Shown one piece after another: positions 22,552-34,740 of a stretch of DNA of 64,000 bases. The stretch's first letter is position 1. The number at the start of each line of letters is the position of its first letter. The notes beneath the pieces are model-generated. The model saw nothing but the letters and a program-made list of their open reading frames with translations, did no database searches and had not been told where the DNA came from. Both the position numbers and the translations under genes were made by a program. Origin of the DNA: Amorphophallus konjac (Eukaryota > Streptophyta > Magnoliopsida > Alismatales > Araceae); contig CM040117.1 in the NCBI GenBank assembly GCA_022559845.1, forward strand, positions 77,723,731 through 77,787,730, written 5' to 3'.

Positions 22552-23104
22552 ACCAATCGAGTGGAGTCCGACACGGTCACCCATACAACACCTTATAAGG
22601 AGCCATCCCAATGCTCGAATGATAGCAGTTGTTGTAGGCAAACTCCACCAATGGTAGATAGTGAATCCAACTCCCTTGCCATTCCGGGCAACAGGATCTC
22701 AACATGTCCTCTAACGTCTGAATGGTCCTCTCCGACTGACCGTCTGACTGAGGATGATATGGTGAGCTAAACACCAACCCCGTGCCAAGAGCTCACTGGA
22801 AACTCCTCCAGAATCCAGAAGTGAAACGCGGATTTCGATCTGATACAATGGAAATGAGAATTACATACAAAGGTACGATCCACTCCACATAAAGACAAGC
22901 CAACTTGGACACACTCTAGCTGACTTTGATCGGTAACAACCGAGCCACTTTCGTCAGCCTATCCACCAGCAACCAAATACTATCCCGCCCACTCGGAGTC
23001 CTCGGTAAACCCACCACAAAATTCGTGGTCACGTGGTCCCATTTCCACGCGGGAACATCCAAGGGCTGAAGAGTACCTCCTGGTCGCTGATGCTCCGCCT
23101 TCAC
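22552..23104 (-). pseudogene. pol: Integrase core of G
   Basis: The minus strand reads GGTLQPLDVPAWKWDHVTTN, FVVGLPRTPSGRDSIWLLVDRL (integrase core strands) and, further on, SSPYHPQSDGQSERTIQTLEDML and WIHYLPLVEFAYNNCYHSSIGM, the classical Ty3 integrase core. The frame is continuous with the RNase H part above but has in-frame stops near 22918 and 22792. At 22551 it stops at the target duplication of S; the remainder of the protein resumes at 7994. Integrase joins element DNA to the host chromosome. Confidence 0.88.
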
Positions 23105-24685
23105 CTGCTAATAGGTCAGGCATCGGGCCACATACTCGACAATATCTCTCTTCATGCCTGGCCACCAGAAATGCCTCTTCAAGTTCCGATACATCTTCGT
23201 CGCCCCCGGGTGCACAGTGTACCGACTCCCATGAGCCTCCTGTAACACCGCATGCCTCACCTGCTCCTCGGCTGGGACGTACAGCCTACCACAGAATCTT
23301 ACAACTCCATCCTTGCCGTAGTCCACATCAGCCAAACCCAAAATCCGGGACAACTCAGGGTCTGTACACTGAGCATCTGTCACATGGTGACGAATCGTAG
23401 GCGTGACAGTCAAGCTCGCAAGAACAGCTGACCCCGACTCCTGGGGAACCTTAAGCCTAAATGTCACGGCCGGCACCTGTTCCCAGAACCTCCACTTCCT
23501 CATCATCATGGTGCTGACAACGACCTTCCTACTCAAGGCATTGGCAACGACATTTATCCTGTCCGACTGATAAGATAGGGTGAAGTCATAATCTTTCATA
23601 TACTCCACCAATCGCCTCTGCCTGAGGTTGAGGTCCTTCTGAGTGAACACATACCTCAAACTCTGATGGTCTGTGAACACCTCAAACTTCTCACCATACA
23701 GATAATGCCTCCAAATCTTCAATGCAAAGATCACAGTCGCCAACTCAAGATCATGGGTAGGGTAGTTCTCCTCATGGGGCTTTAGCTGTCGAGATGCATA
23801 AGCTACCACTCTACCGTGCTGCATCAGCACAGCACCCAACCCAATCCCGGAAGCATCTGTACACACCACAAAACCTCCCGATCTAGAAGGCAACACCAAT
23901 ACTGGTGCCGAGGTGAGCAACCGCCTAAGCTCCATGAAGCTCTGCTCACACTCACCAGTCCAGACAAATGGCACATCCTTCCGCGTAAGCCTGGTCATCG
24001 GGGCCGCAACACGAGAAAAATCCCGAATGAATCTCCGGTAATAGCCTGCAAGCCCCAAGAAACTCCGAATCTCTGTCACGGACCTTGGCCTCGGCCACTG
24101 CATTACTGTCTCGACCTTGGCTGGATCCAGGAAAATACCATCACCATAAATCACGTGCCCCAAAAAGTGCACCTCGTGAAGTCAAAACTCACACTTGCTG
24201 AGCTTAGCATACAACTGGTGATTTCGCAAAGTCTGCAACACAACCCTCAAATGATACGCATGCTCATCAGCAAACCGCGAATAAACAAGGATGGCGTCCA
24301 CAAACACGACCATGAACTGGTCCAAGTAGGGACGGAACACCCTCTACATCAAATCCATAAACGCTGCGGGGGCATTGGTGAGCCCAAACGGCATCACCAA
24401 AAACTCATAATGCCCGTATCTCGAGCTGAACACCGTCTTCTCCACGTCAGACTCTCGAATCCACAACTGATAATAACCAGACCACAAATCAATCCGTGAG
24501 AACACTCGAGCAGACTGAAGCTGGTCGAACAAGTCATCAATCCGCGACAACGAATACTTGTTCTTAACGGTCACCTCGTTCAACTGTCGGTAGTCAATGC
24601 ACAACCTCAGACTACCATCCTTCTTCTTCACGAACAACACTGGCGCACCCCAAGGGGGAAAACTATGACGAATATACCCCATTGG
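23105..24685 (-). pseudogene. pol: Reverse transcriptase and RNase H of G
   Basis: From right to left: RT fingers and palm ([55 protein letters not shown]), then the active-site box, the thumb (FLGHVIYGDGIFL, FLGLAGYYRRFI) and RNase H (VVCTDASGIGLGAVLMQHG, YVFTQKDLNLRQRRLVEY), then the integrase zinc finger region. The active-site box reads FVDA in place of the usual FVDD (codons 24298-24293), which removes a metal-binding aspartate. In-frame stops occur at about 24341-24343, 24182-24184 and 23105-23107. A one-base shift near 24685 separates it from the protease part. It is inactive. Confidence 0.9.
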
Positions 24686-25388
24686 CCAGCAAGTCCTGTA
24701 ATTACGCCCTCAACTCTCACAACTTAGCGGGAGCTGTATGGTAAGGAGCCTTCGACAAAGGTCCCGTACCAGGCACAATCTCAATCACGAAATCAATCAC
24801 CTGTTGGGGAGGCAATCCAGGTAGGTCCTCAGGAAAAACATCGGGAAACTCGCACACCACCGGAATGTTCTCCACATCCTGCTCCGACTGGTCCACCACG
24901 ACCACAGAAGCGAGAAAACCCTGACAACCCACATCGAGCAAACGACGAGCCCTAATGGCCGAAATAAGAAAGCGGGAAGAGGAAGACCTAATACCTTGGA
25001 AATAGAAGGTGGGTCAACAAAGTCGCCAGAAATAAACCCTCTTCGAGCCATAATCCACCAAAGCATGATGTGTCTTGAGCCAATCCATGCCCAAAATCAC
25101 ATCAAAGTCCTAAAGTGGCAACGCATAAAGCCTGGCCGGCAAACTCCGCCCTTCAACCCACACAGGAACCTCATCGAAATAATATGAAGTGATCATAAAA
25201 TCACTAGAAGGCAACTCCACAGTCAAATCACAGGACAACAGGGTCACCAGCTCCTCAATACTAAGCGCGAAATCCTCCGAAATAAACGAATAAGACGCGC
25301 CAAAATCAAACAAAACTCGAGCCGCACAACCCAAAATCCGAACGGTACCTTCCACGAGCTGTGACGCCACTGCCTCTGCCCTGGTCAT
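24686..25388 (-). pseudogene. pol: Protease and linker to reverse transcriptase of G
   Basis: A retropepsin-like domain reads GCAARVLFDFGASYSFIS and VILGMDWLKTHHALVDYG. The catalytic triplet is DFG (near 25300-25308) where Ty3 elements have Asp-Ser/Thr-Gly. The linker before RT is recognisable (VCEFPDVFPEDLPGLPPQQ, then IVPGTGPLSKAPYH). In-frame stops lie near 25109-25111, 24996 and at two places close to 24700-24720. Confidence 0.85.
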
Positions 25389-25515
25389 GTGTGTAATCTA
25401 GCCTAGGGATCTCTGCTTGCCTCCCACACTCGCTGACCTGGGTAGCGGCGGATACTACCCCTACTGCTGCTGCCTCTGCTACTGAGGGTACTGCTGCTGC
25501 TGAGGAAACTGCTGA

Positions 25516-25547
<32 letters not shown>

Positions 25548-26669
25548 CCTCTGAGGACAATTACGTGCCATATGCCCTGGCTGGTGACACCAAAAACAAA
25601 TCACCGGCGCCGTGCACTGCCTGCCTGGATGCGACTCGCCACACCCAGGACACAATCCCCGCGATCCACCCACCGATCCCTGACGCTGAAAAGGGACCGA
25701 CTGCTGCACACTGTCTGAAGACGCCTGCCTCTGATCCTTGCACTTCTTACCAAAGCCCTTCTTGAGAAACTTCTTGAACTTGGAGCCAAAAGACGCAGAT
25801 CCTGCCGCAGACGCTGCCGGTGTCGATGCTCCCAAACTACCCACAGTATGCTGGAAAGTACTCTGCTGCTGGGTAGCCGTGTGCTGACTACGGCCTGACT
25901 GGGACTGCCCCTGGCCTCTCGGTCCTCGGACCTTCTGCATATCCAGCTCCAAAGATGCCTCCACACGAGACGCTGTCTCCAAATCAGTAGCAGCGTTCTC
26001 CATCAGAAGGTGCCTCAGCTCCTTCCTCAAACTCTACTTGAACTGCTCGGTCTTCAGTCCCTCATGCTCCATGATATGGGGAGCATAATGGCCTAACTCC
26101 ATAAACCGAGCCCTGTACTGCAACACTGACATGTCACCCTGAACCAGCTCCAAGAACTGACGCATCTTATGCGTACCAACATAGGATGGGCAGTAAGTAC
26201 GCACGAAGACCGTAACAAAGTCCTTCCACACGATCTCCTGAAGGGGACGAGACCGAAAGGATGTCTTCCACTCTAAAGACCACCAATCTCGAGCCGTACC
26301 CTACAACTAGTTACAAGCCAACATCACCATGTCCTCCACAGCACAGCGCATGGAACTGAACACTCTCTCCATCTCATCAAGCCATCGCCTGACCACATCG
26401 GGATCTGGCTGGCCCTCGTAATAGGGTGGGTGAAACTGCAAGAAGTCCCTCACAGCACGACTGGGTCCACCCCTAGCCGACGAGCCCTCGCCAGCATCAC
26501 CGCCAAACTGCTGAGCCATGGCCTGAAACATACTCCGGAAGAAATCTTCAGCCCCCGAAACTCTCGCTGCATCCCCTGCCTGGTTGGTAACTGGTGGCAC
26601 TCTGCTCTGCTACTCCTGCTCTCCTGTCGACTGTCCCTGCTGAGAGCGAGTCCTCCACCTCGAAGCCAT
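25389..26669 (-). pseudogene. gag: Gag of G with zinc knuckle and poly-Gln
   Basis: The start ATG at 26669 gives MASRWRTRSQQGQSTGEQ. The retrotransposon gag domain follows (FLQFHPPYYEGQPDPDVVRR, WLDEMERVF, then FVTVFVRTYCPSYVGTHKM, LELVQGDMSVLQYRARFMEL), then a Ser/Gln-rich linker and one CCHC knuckle (CFWCHQPGHMARNC, about 25557-25602). A CAG-rich microsatellite after it encodes poly-Gln (about 25490-25550). In-frame stops include those near 26613, 26300-26310, 26031-26033 and several TAG codons at 25400-25480, mostly where Gln would be expected. Confidence 0.85.
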
Positions 26670-26818
26670 ACTCGCCTACTGTAAACAGATAGAAGACACG
26701 GAAACCAACGGAATCAATAAAACACCCGATGCCCTAAGCCAGTGCCAATTGTACATCATCATTGTGGATTAGTTGACCACTGCAACTATTTACGATTCTT
26801 ATATATATCCACAACCGT

Positions 26819-26830
26819 GCTCTGATACCA
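26819..26830 (-). promoter_or_regulatory. Primer binding site of G
   Basis: TGGTATCAGAGC on the minus strand, two bases downstream of the 5' LTR, complementary to initiator tRNA-Met. Confidence 0.9.
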
Positions 26831-27913
26831 ACTGTAATGACCCGAGATCCGAACACCGGGAAGGCCCGATAACCCGAATCTCGAACAGCCACCCACGAGC
26901 CGGAAGACTCGGAAGGGTTGAGAGGATGGTGTAGAGATACACAATGATCTAAAATAATTACAGAGCTACGTAGATTAAATGAATTAAGCAGGAAGCAATA
27001 ATTAACATTAATTAAATTACATGGTCCACAAAAAATAACAGTAATCTAAAAAGACTGTAGTCCACAACTAGTACAATCCAAAGAGAAAAGTATAACTACG
27101 CGGGGCATACCCCGGAACTGGCAACTAACCCTGGGCACCTGAACCACGTGGAGCCTCTGAAGCGCTCCCCTGAAGCCTCGTCTCACCTGAAACACGGTGA
27201 AAACACGTAGGGAATGAGCCTCAAAACATAAGGCTCAATAGGGATCATCCGGTCCCCACCTCGCAAACTGAGAAACTATGCGAAAAGTAACTACAAGCTA
27301 CTACTATGGCTAGTACCGAACACACGGCATGAAAATCGAGACAACTCGTCAAAAGCCAAAGGAAACCCAAGAGTCACAACCAGATAAAGACAGGAGTACC
27401 AACCCACTAGAAGCAAGGCCGGATGCGTCCACTGATGACTTAAACCGCGTCTCGGGTGTCCCTCTCGATCCCTGGTGGAACGGGGACACCGTACTAGTTA
27501 CCACAGAACAAGTGACGAGCTGGGGTTGCGCTCGTCAGCGCGGGTCCAACCGCCCCCAACCACGTGTGCACACACAGACCGCACGTCCCTTGTCTGGCCC
27601 TCTGACTGGTTTTCCCCTCAGTTGGACTCTGGCTGCAAGACGTGGGTCCCAATGAAAATCAGTCTAAAAACCGTCTCTCGGGGTAGCCTCATCACCACTC
27701 CCTGGTGGGACCACTCACGTGTCGGAAGGCTACGATTAGTGGAGGGTCACTGAAGGAGTAGACTCTATAGTCAACGAAAAATGACGTCTAAACTGGACAA
27801 AGTACAAGGGCCGCTCCTCGTACCGACACCGACTCACGACGACATGAGCGGATCGAGATCCACTCACTCCGGATTTGAATAGGCAAAACATAACTCCGGT
27901 CAGACATAGATCT

Positions 27914-28323
27914 CTGGCGGTCCACCTTTGGGCAGCCACAGAGTCTGGCGGTCCATAATTGGGCCGTCACAGGGACTATAGCGGTCCAACAATGGGACGC
28001 CACACCTTGGGTTATGATGGAAATGGCGGTCCTACCTCGGTCCGCCATAAGGATAAGGCGGGCGTACCTTCGGCCACCACACCCCAAGAACTCCAAACGA
28101 TCGAAAACCAACGGTCAGAAATCAACAGTCAACTCGCCCTCTGGCGATCTGACCCTCGGCCGCCACATCTTCTGGCGGTCTATCGTGCAGCCGCCAGAAG
28201 ACTTGGGGACCTGCCGACAAAATAGTGCCCTGTGGCGCACCCACCTTGGGCTGCCACAGGCTCTGGCGCACCTACCCTGGGCCGCCAAAGGCTCTGGCCG
28301 TCTCTGGAAGGACCGCCAAATCG
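27914..28323. repeat. Array of about ten GGCGGTC...GGGCCGCC hairpins in the G 5' LTR
   Basis: Same unit as at 6132-6464, with arms such as TGGCGG/CCGCCA separated by 12-15 bases. Two extra units at about 28020-28080 (ATGGCGGTCC/GGTCCGCCAT and a decayed one) are absent from the 3' LTR. Confidence 0.8.
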
Positions 28324-28858
28324 TCCCGAGAATGGGCCGGCTGGAACAAACCCAAAAACCCGTTCCATGCCCCGATCATCCACGGATGAGGGGGAAAACA
28401 AGGGGGAATCTCCCCTATAGCCCCTAGCATGCATCTATGCCCTTGAATCGGTCCGAAACGCGACAAAATGGTAGATCGGCACACAACCCCCAAAACATGG
28501 ATTTTACCCTACCCGACTCAAAAACGCCCCTCTCGACCACTCCTCGGCCTACAAATCATGGGGGACGAAGGGATGAGCATGGGGACCCGTCTCCCTACCT
28601 CAATGGAGCACGAGCTCCACCGAAACGCCACCGAACGCGAAGAAGAAGCTTTTAGAACCCTTGTTCCTTCACAAAATCCCACGAGCCACACGATCGCCTC
28701 ACCGCTACCACGCCGTCACCTCACTGCCGTCTGCAACCGGGGAGGGGCACCGCCGCGGTCATGTCGGACGAAGAGAGAGGAAGGGGGTGGTCGCTCACGG
28801 GAGGAATAAGGAAGAGGAAGAAAGAAGAAGAAAGGGAAAAAGAAAAGGAAAATGGGGG

Positions 28859-28866
28859 TTTATATA
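28859..28866 (-). promoter_or_regulatory. TATA box of the G 5' LTR
   Basis: TATATAAA on the minus strand, matching the box at 7016-7023 in the partner LTR. Confidence 0.55.
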
Positions 28867-29204
28867 GAAAATCCAAAAATTCTAAAAATACCAAAAATTG
28901 AAAATCACATTTCTGCGATCCTCGGAACGCACCGATCACAACGGTACCACCCGTGCCTAGGTGAACGGCCCGGTTCATCCGCTACGGGGTTCCGTAGGTC
29001 CTGCCAACACACACACACGGGAATCGAAAAACACACGGAAAAAGCCGCGGAACATGCTCCGGGCCTCCGAAACAGATCCGAATCGCACGGATCCGAACAT
29101 GAATGATGTCTGAAACATAATTTCGGACACAACGGAGTAAGACTCTCCGAGAAAATAGATCTGGGACCCGAAAAGAGGGATCCGAAGGGTCTGGGATATT
29201 ACAA

Positions 29205-30800
29205 TACCTCCATACGCCAAGGGCATGGGTAACCAAAGACACGCCCTGGGCGGACAGGGCCACCATCTCTTCGGCCTCATGGTCAAGCTCTTCAGTTCGC
29301 TTGTGCCAACGAACGCTCCTTCCCATAAGGGCAACAACTGTTGCGACCTCAGAAAGCCCGAACGCCGTTCCCTCGGGTGGCGAGGACTGTCATCGCAAGG
29401 GGACCTCCGGGGGAGGAGGAGAAGTAACATCGGTAGCGGGAGCTTTACCCCTATCACGCCCCCATGGCACAGAGACCGATGAAGGAGAGGAAACCGTCGA
29501 CCGACCGGCCAATGGCGACGGCGGAGCCTCAGATGTAGGCGGCTCAGACGACGGGGGAGGCGGTGCGTGGCCCCGGGCAGGGATAGAAACTCTTCCTCTC
29601 TTCCTCACACGACGCTGCTTGTCCAGCGCCATCAGATCCTCCTTGGATAGGAGGGCACGACTACCACCAGCCATGGCGGACTCTCCTTCAGCTGTGCTAG
29701 CAGCTCCTTCAAGAGGATCCCCCCGAGGGCTCAACCCCTCGTCGACCGCAGGCACTACTGGTGAACACACCAGAGGGACGCCGGTAGGGATCAGAAATTG
29801 CAACCTCCCCTAAGCAAAAGCAACCTCAACCTGGGGGGTGACGATTGTCACCTGGCCGGCCCCCGGCGCAACGTGATCCACCAGGTAGTGAGCGCATCGC
29901 GGATACCTGACGGTCTTGTAGCTGCACACGGAACCTCAGGCGCACCTGAAATCAAAGCAAAGCTGATTAGACATAGATCACTACCGGCACAATTCGGTGG
30001 AGAATCAAAGACAGTACCCTGCGGCAATGGGGGGCTCAACCCCAGTTCCCGGAGTAATCCCGGAGTCAACACAAAATCCGCATCGACCATGTAGAACCGG
30101 AGGATGGCATCGACCTTCTTACGCTCTGCGGCGTTGATCGGGGGCTTCCTATCGGCCCAAATAGGACCATCGCCCCTGCGATCTAGCTGCCGGAGGCATT
30201 GTGGTCCCTCGACTTAACAAGATACATGTACCGCTGCGACCAACCTTTAAGGTTAGCCGTGGTGGAGGAGACTTGGATAAGGTTCCAGCTAGACCGAGCC
30301 TTAAAATAGGCAAAGGCCGTGTCGGACGGGCAACGCTGGATATAGTAAAACTGTCGGAAAAGAAGAACGCTCGGCTCGACCGACGCTCTCTGACAGGCGC
30401 AGACAAATCCACGGAGGATGTGGTAAGAATTGGGCGATAGCTCCCCCGCATGACGCCCATAATGGTGGAGGACGGATGCGATAAAAGGGTGAATGGGTAG
30501 GTGAAAGCCCGCCTGGAAGGATGCCACAGGGACCATAATCCCGCCCAAAGGAAGGCTCAACACATCATCGTCCACAGCCGGGAAGATGATGTCGAATTAG
30601 GGGGGAATCTGGAAGGCTTCTCGTAGTCCGTGAATCACCCTATACGCCACCAACGGCGGAGACGAGGGTCGACTAGCACCGGCACCTGAGGTGCTCGGGA
30701 CACTACCACGGCTAGGGTCCGCCTCTTTGACGGAAGAGGAGGGGCTGACAAGAAGGTGTCTCCTACGGGCAGGCATGGCTACTGAAGATGGAAAGGGCAA
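29205..30800 (-). pseudogene. Antisense extra gene of T (putative gypsy-type transposon domain)
   Basis: The minus strand starts near 30800 or 30777 (MPARRRHLLVSP). The first domain (DDDVLSLPLGGIMVPVASFQ, FHLPIHPFIASVLHHYGRHA, ELSPNSYHILRGFVCACQRA, then PSDTAFAYFKARSSWNL) resembles the Pfam family named Transposase_28, a misnomer for a protein carried antisense in Tat-lineage elements. A stop interrupts it at 30597-30599 and a one-base shift lies near 30213. An intron is likely from about 29949 (donor GTGCGC) to 29815 (acceptor TTAG). Pro/Ser-rich and charged segments follow up to the insertion of G at 29203. No function is established; it is not a proven transposase. Confidence 0.65.
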
Positions 30801-31189
30801 GAGAAGAGAAGGTCCTCACCGGGCGGTGGAAGAGGACGCCTACGACGAACACGACAAGCAGTAGATTCAGATGGGGTTTAGAAAAGAGACCCTGTGGTGG
30901 TTCTTATAACCGCCCACGACGGACCAGCACTGCCCCCTCGGGGGGTAGGTGAAAAGGCGCCCGTCACCATCATGGTATGGCCACCAATGCTAGATGCCCG
31001 TTCGAGCCCGCGCTCATAGAAAAGACAGAGCTCCGATCATGATTGCAGCCAGAGGCGCCTTGCGCGCCAAGCACGGCGCCAAACACATCGACTCCTGCAC
31101 CAACGAAGGGATCAACCTTGAATCTTACGCTCTGACATACCCTCTCATGTTCTACTCTCGGCTCCCTGCAGAGTGCTCGGCAACCAAGA
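30801..31189. other. Noncoding T DNA between antisense gene and LTR
   Basis: GC-rich, with GCGCC-type short inverted repeats near 31050-31080. It holds the presumed promoter side of the antisense gene. No coding frame is supported. Confidence 0.4.
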
Positions 31190-31201
31190 GTAGGGGGGAA
31201 G
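31190..31201 (+). promoter_or_regulatory. Probable polypurine tract of T
   Basis: GTAGGGGGGAAG directly before TGAGGAGGG. It is the best purine run between the antisense gene and the LTR. Confidence 0.45.
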
Positions 31202-32005
31202 TGAGGAGGGTAAATCCAGTTTGGCCCATGCATGGACAGCCCAATAGCGGTAGGCCCAAATCGGATCTGTCCCCTTAGCGCGCGCAAGAGACGCTCAAGG
31301 TGAATGGCCCGCCAAGGCGCGGCCTAACCCAACTTTGACATTGGATTCTATAGCACGGGAAAGCGCATTAGTCGCCAGGGGACCCTCCGGCGATCGACCG
31401 TTGTCCCCTACGACGTCGGCCCTGACCCCATAACGGGCGAGCACGTCCCATGAGCGCCGTAAGACTAGCCCTGGGACCAGTCGACGCCGGGGTACTCGCC
31501 CTTCAACGGGAAAGTCCCGCCGCTATAGCGGAAAGGAGTTGCTCCACTGCCTACGCCTTCCCTATCAAGGGATAAGGCTCCTCGCTCTAGGACAACCCCT
31601 ATAAGAAGGGGAACGACAGAGAAGAGAGACACTGTGGATGATTCTACCAAAACCTGCTACACAAGAGAATAGAGCTACTAGTCCTACTATACTACGAGAG
31701 GGAAGCCCAACGATCCACACTGAAAGGGAAGCTCTCCTCCGGCGACCTTACCACTCAGCGAGCACTCACCGAGTGAACACTGGGAGCGGCGAGCACTCGT
31801 TTTGAGGATCTACACGGCCCTGCAGCTCTCGACTACGATTTTCTTCTCTCTCGTTCTCCCTCGCTGTTCTCTATTCCTTATTAATCTGTTACTGACTTAA
31901 GCATCGGAGGGTTGTCCCCTTGGGTAACACCCGGGACTCCTTCTGATGCCTTTCTGGCTTCTGGTGATTGCAGGCCTCCATGAGTGCAAGGTGACTTCCC
32001 CAACA
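31202..32005 (+). mobile_element. Probable 3' LTR of T (Tat-like Ty3)
   Basis: About 800 bp, TG to CA, closing with CCCCAACA. A TATA box TATAAGAAG lies at 31600-31608. Near the end it has CTTAAGCATCGGAGGG, a phrase typical of Tat-lineage LTRs in plants. The start is less certain than the end because no second LTR is in the window for comparison. Confidence 0.5.
31600..31608 (+). promoter_or_regulatory. TATA box of the T LTR
   Basis: TATAAGAAG with a GC-rich flank, about 400 bp into the LTR. Confidence 0.5.
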
Positions 32006-34740
32006 AATAAATAGAGAAGCTGGTACGTGGCATAGGAACCATTTTCCTGCCTCTACACTAATGACATAAACTAGTTCCGGAATAATGATAATAACGTTCT
32101 GCATAAGTTATCCTTGATATGAGCATGCCCTCATTCTTGTTCCGATTTTCCCCTCCACTTTCTATCACTTCTCTGTTCCTTAGAAAATGCTTCAGCATGT
32201 TAAAATATGATATATGGAACTGATTATTAAAAGTTTTCTCTTGATAGCCCTATTCTAACTAGTGTAGATTATCCTAAGATCGGCATGATAGTTTAATGAT
32301 TGCTTAGTTGAAGACCGTGTCACCCTGGTGACACGGATCTACTGCATACTAGTTTTCGATGTTTTTCGCACCCCAATTCTTGTTAAAGTTAGGGCTCTCT
32401 GTTGGATATTTCTTCCATCGGTCTGAAACATCTTCACCAAGACCTCCGTAAGCCTCTGCAAGTCATGAATTCCCATATGGACGTCAAGTTGGTTGTACCA
32501 TAAAATCTCAAAAATCTTTACAATCTCGTCCTATTGGTATAAAACGGGGTTCAGCCGGCCTTTGGAATGGCAAAATGAGATTATGTCCAAGTTTTGTTCT
32601 GTCTGTTCTGAATGCGGCCTACCCAGAGATCGCGTTCAGCTTCTGTTCGTGAAGGCTGATGACCCAAAGATCGCGATCATACGAGGCCCGTTGTCTTGAA
32701 TGCGGATGTCACCTTGACTGCGTTCATGTGATCATAGTCCCCATGCTGACCGTATTCTTGTGGAGAACTATGACTATTTTAGCCATTGATCGCCTATCTT
32801 AATCGCCTATCTCTAAACGTGGCTCTACGACTGACCACTTTCTGAATGAACACGGTACTGTTCATGACCACGTTCAACTCAATTTTTCGTCAATTGTGGT
32901 TCTTGCTTTTGTTGCGTGGTATTATATTCACTGATCCGAAATTGGACATTTATGGCTAATTCTCTTAGTACCCTCGACCCTTGAAGGGTAAATACTAAGT
33001 TTCCCTTATTTATAAGTTTGTTCATTCTTTTGGAATTCCTTCATGAATTCTTGTTCCAACTGTCCACTACTTTGATTACATGAGCGTGGTTATTGGAATT
33101 CCTTGGCCATTAAAATATAATGTGGATGTCTAGATATTCACGTGAGATCTATGATCCATGCCCTCAATATCTCAGGTCAATAAAGGGCCCGGTCTGATTC
33201 TGAGAGGAGCATCCGAAAGTTCTTGTGTCTATGGGAGTTGAATGACTTGGTGTGACATTACACCGAAGTACTTGCTTGCTAGATTGGTCTATGACATTCT
33301 ACTTCTACATGATATACTTAGATTCATTTGACATGAATACATGAATGCACTTGCTTGTAAGCGTGATATGGCCAAATCAATTGATAAATATTGGTTACAT
33401 GCACTTGACATTGAAAGTTTATTCCCATCATTCTTGTTCTTGCCTTATTGATTAATTGTCCTGGATATTGAAAGATTTATTCCAATTTTCCTTGTTACAT
33501 TGAATTACTTATAAATTCTTCTACTTGTCTCTTGTATCTGCTTACTCTTGCCTCTTACATCTGCTTGTTCGTCTCCTCAATATCTATTACACACGGTAAT
33601 TACGTTTTCTATCATTTAGTGCATTAAATTGTCAAAATGTTAATTACTTAAAGACGTCTGATATAGAGATGTAATTCCTACTGAGCATTCACTCACTCAA
33701 TTTTCTTAACATTTTTTCAAGTAGTTCGGACGAAAAATAACACTCTGATGGGGAGGGGCGTGAGTGATTGGAGCGTTCAAGCCTGCCATAAGAGTCTTGC
33801 CATTTCTTAGTCTTTTATTTAATTTTTATTAGAAGTATGAGAAAAGTTGTAGTCAGAAAGAGTTAATATGGAATTGTTTTAAAAGAATTTGGAAAAGTTT
33901 GATGTAAACTTTAATCTTTTGATTATTAATAAAAGTTTAATTTGTATTGTGGCCTCAAATTGTTGTCAAATCATCTCGATGGTTCCATTATATACATCCT
34001 CTGATTGACATAATTGTTATAACGGTTACGTTTCAATTTTCGCATCGGCACGTGACAAATCTTAATATGGTTAGAAGGCTTGCATAGGTAAATCGCATCG
34101 GTTTAGTCTTTACCTATAATTTGGTGAATACTTCTATTTATGTTAGAGAGACATATCGGATATTTGGATATGACAAGATAGACAGACACTCTTATCCAAT
34201 TCTCTACTTTAATTTCACCAAGACAGCACTTACCATACTCCCTCAAGTTACTTCTTTTAATATTAATATGTAATATTTTGATTAAACTTTATCTAAAAGT
34301 TATGACTCCTATGTTTTAAAAAGTTTTAATAATTGTCATTACTACATGCATGTCTAAATACACTTGAACATGTATATGCCTATATATATTCTTATGCCGT
34401 CGTCGCTATTTCTAAAATTTTCTCGTGTATGACACTTTTGTCTGTATTTGATATTTGACGCTTGCGTATGTTATAAATAATAGATCTTCACCAGGACTCC
34501 AAAATTAGAAATACACATCAGATAGATCTTGTGTCCGCTCTGACTTGCCAACTCCAAAAGGAGGAGGGCCGACCCAGATGAAAGGTCACCGGTATAATTA
34601 AGCTAGGCAAAGGTGCAGCAGAATCTGATGTTGGTAGGATCTTCTGGGCCAAGAATTATATTTTTGAACTCTCATATCGTGTCTACATTGTCGGTTCGTA
34701 CATTTCAAAATCTTAATACAAACAATATAGACTGCTCCAC
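32006..34740. other. Unassigned AT-rich DNA
   Basis: No coding frame over 70 codons with any recognisable domain. The part at about 33640-34060 has the feel of a decayed Ty3 LTR end (a phrase CTACTGAGCATTCACTCA), but I found no partner and no clear ends. Nothing else is seen. Confidence 0.35.

Larger units (their letters stand above)
5816..29203 (-). mobile_element. Element G: Ty3-gypsy chromovirus (Tekay/Del-like), interrupted
   Basis: G reads leftward: 5' LTR 26833-29203, primer site 26819-26830, gag about 26669-25389, protease, reverse transcriptase, RNase H and integrase 25388-22552, integrase C-terminus with chromodomain-like end 7994-7428, polypurine tract 7375-7363, truncated 3' LTR 7362-5816. 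The order protease-RT-RNase H-integrase is diagnostic of Ty3. S interrupts it at 8000-22546 and X cuts its 3' LTR at 5816. Many in-frame stops and changed catalytic residues show it is inactive. The right flank ATACC (29204-29208) would be one target duplication; its partner should lie left of the window. Confidence 0.9.
26833..29203 (-). mobile_element. 5' LTR of G
   Basis: 2371 bp. Read on the minus strand it opens TGTAATATCCCAGACCC and closes with TCATTACA, followed by the primer site. TATA box at 28859-28866. The hairpin array (27914-28323) has about ten copies, two more than the 3' LTR. The right-hand flank ATACC is the probable target duplication, inside the antisense gene of T. Confidence 0.9.

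Noticed and set aside
23816..24499. Plus-strand frame of 227 codons
   Set aside because: It is the shadow of the G reverse transcriptase on the opposite strand.
29301..29813. 170-codon plus-strand frame
   Set aside because: Opposite strand of the T antisense gene, which has the better domain evidence.
30183..30575. T antisense domain as an active transposase
   Set aside because: The family name is historical; no catalytic triad is visible and the copy has a stop and a frame shift.
33640..34060. A further Ty3 LTR in the unassigned region
   Set aside because: One LTR-like phrase only; no ends, no TATA box and no partner could be found.
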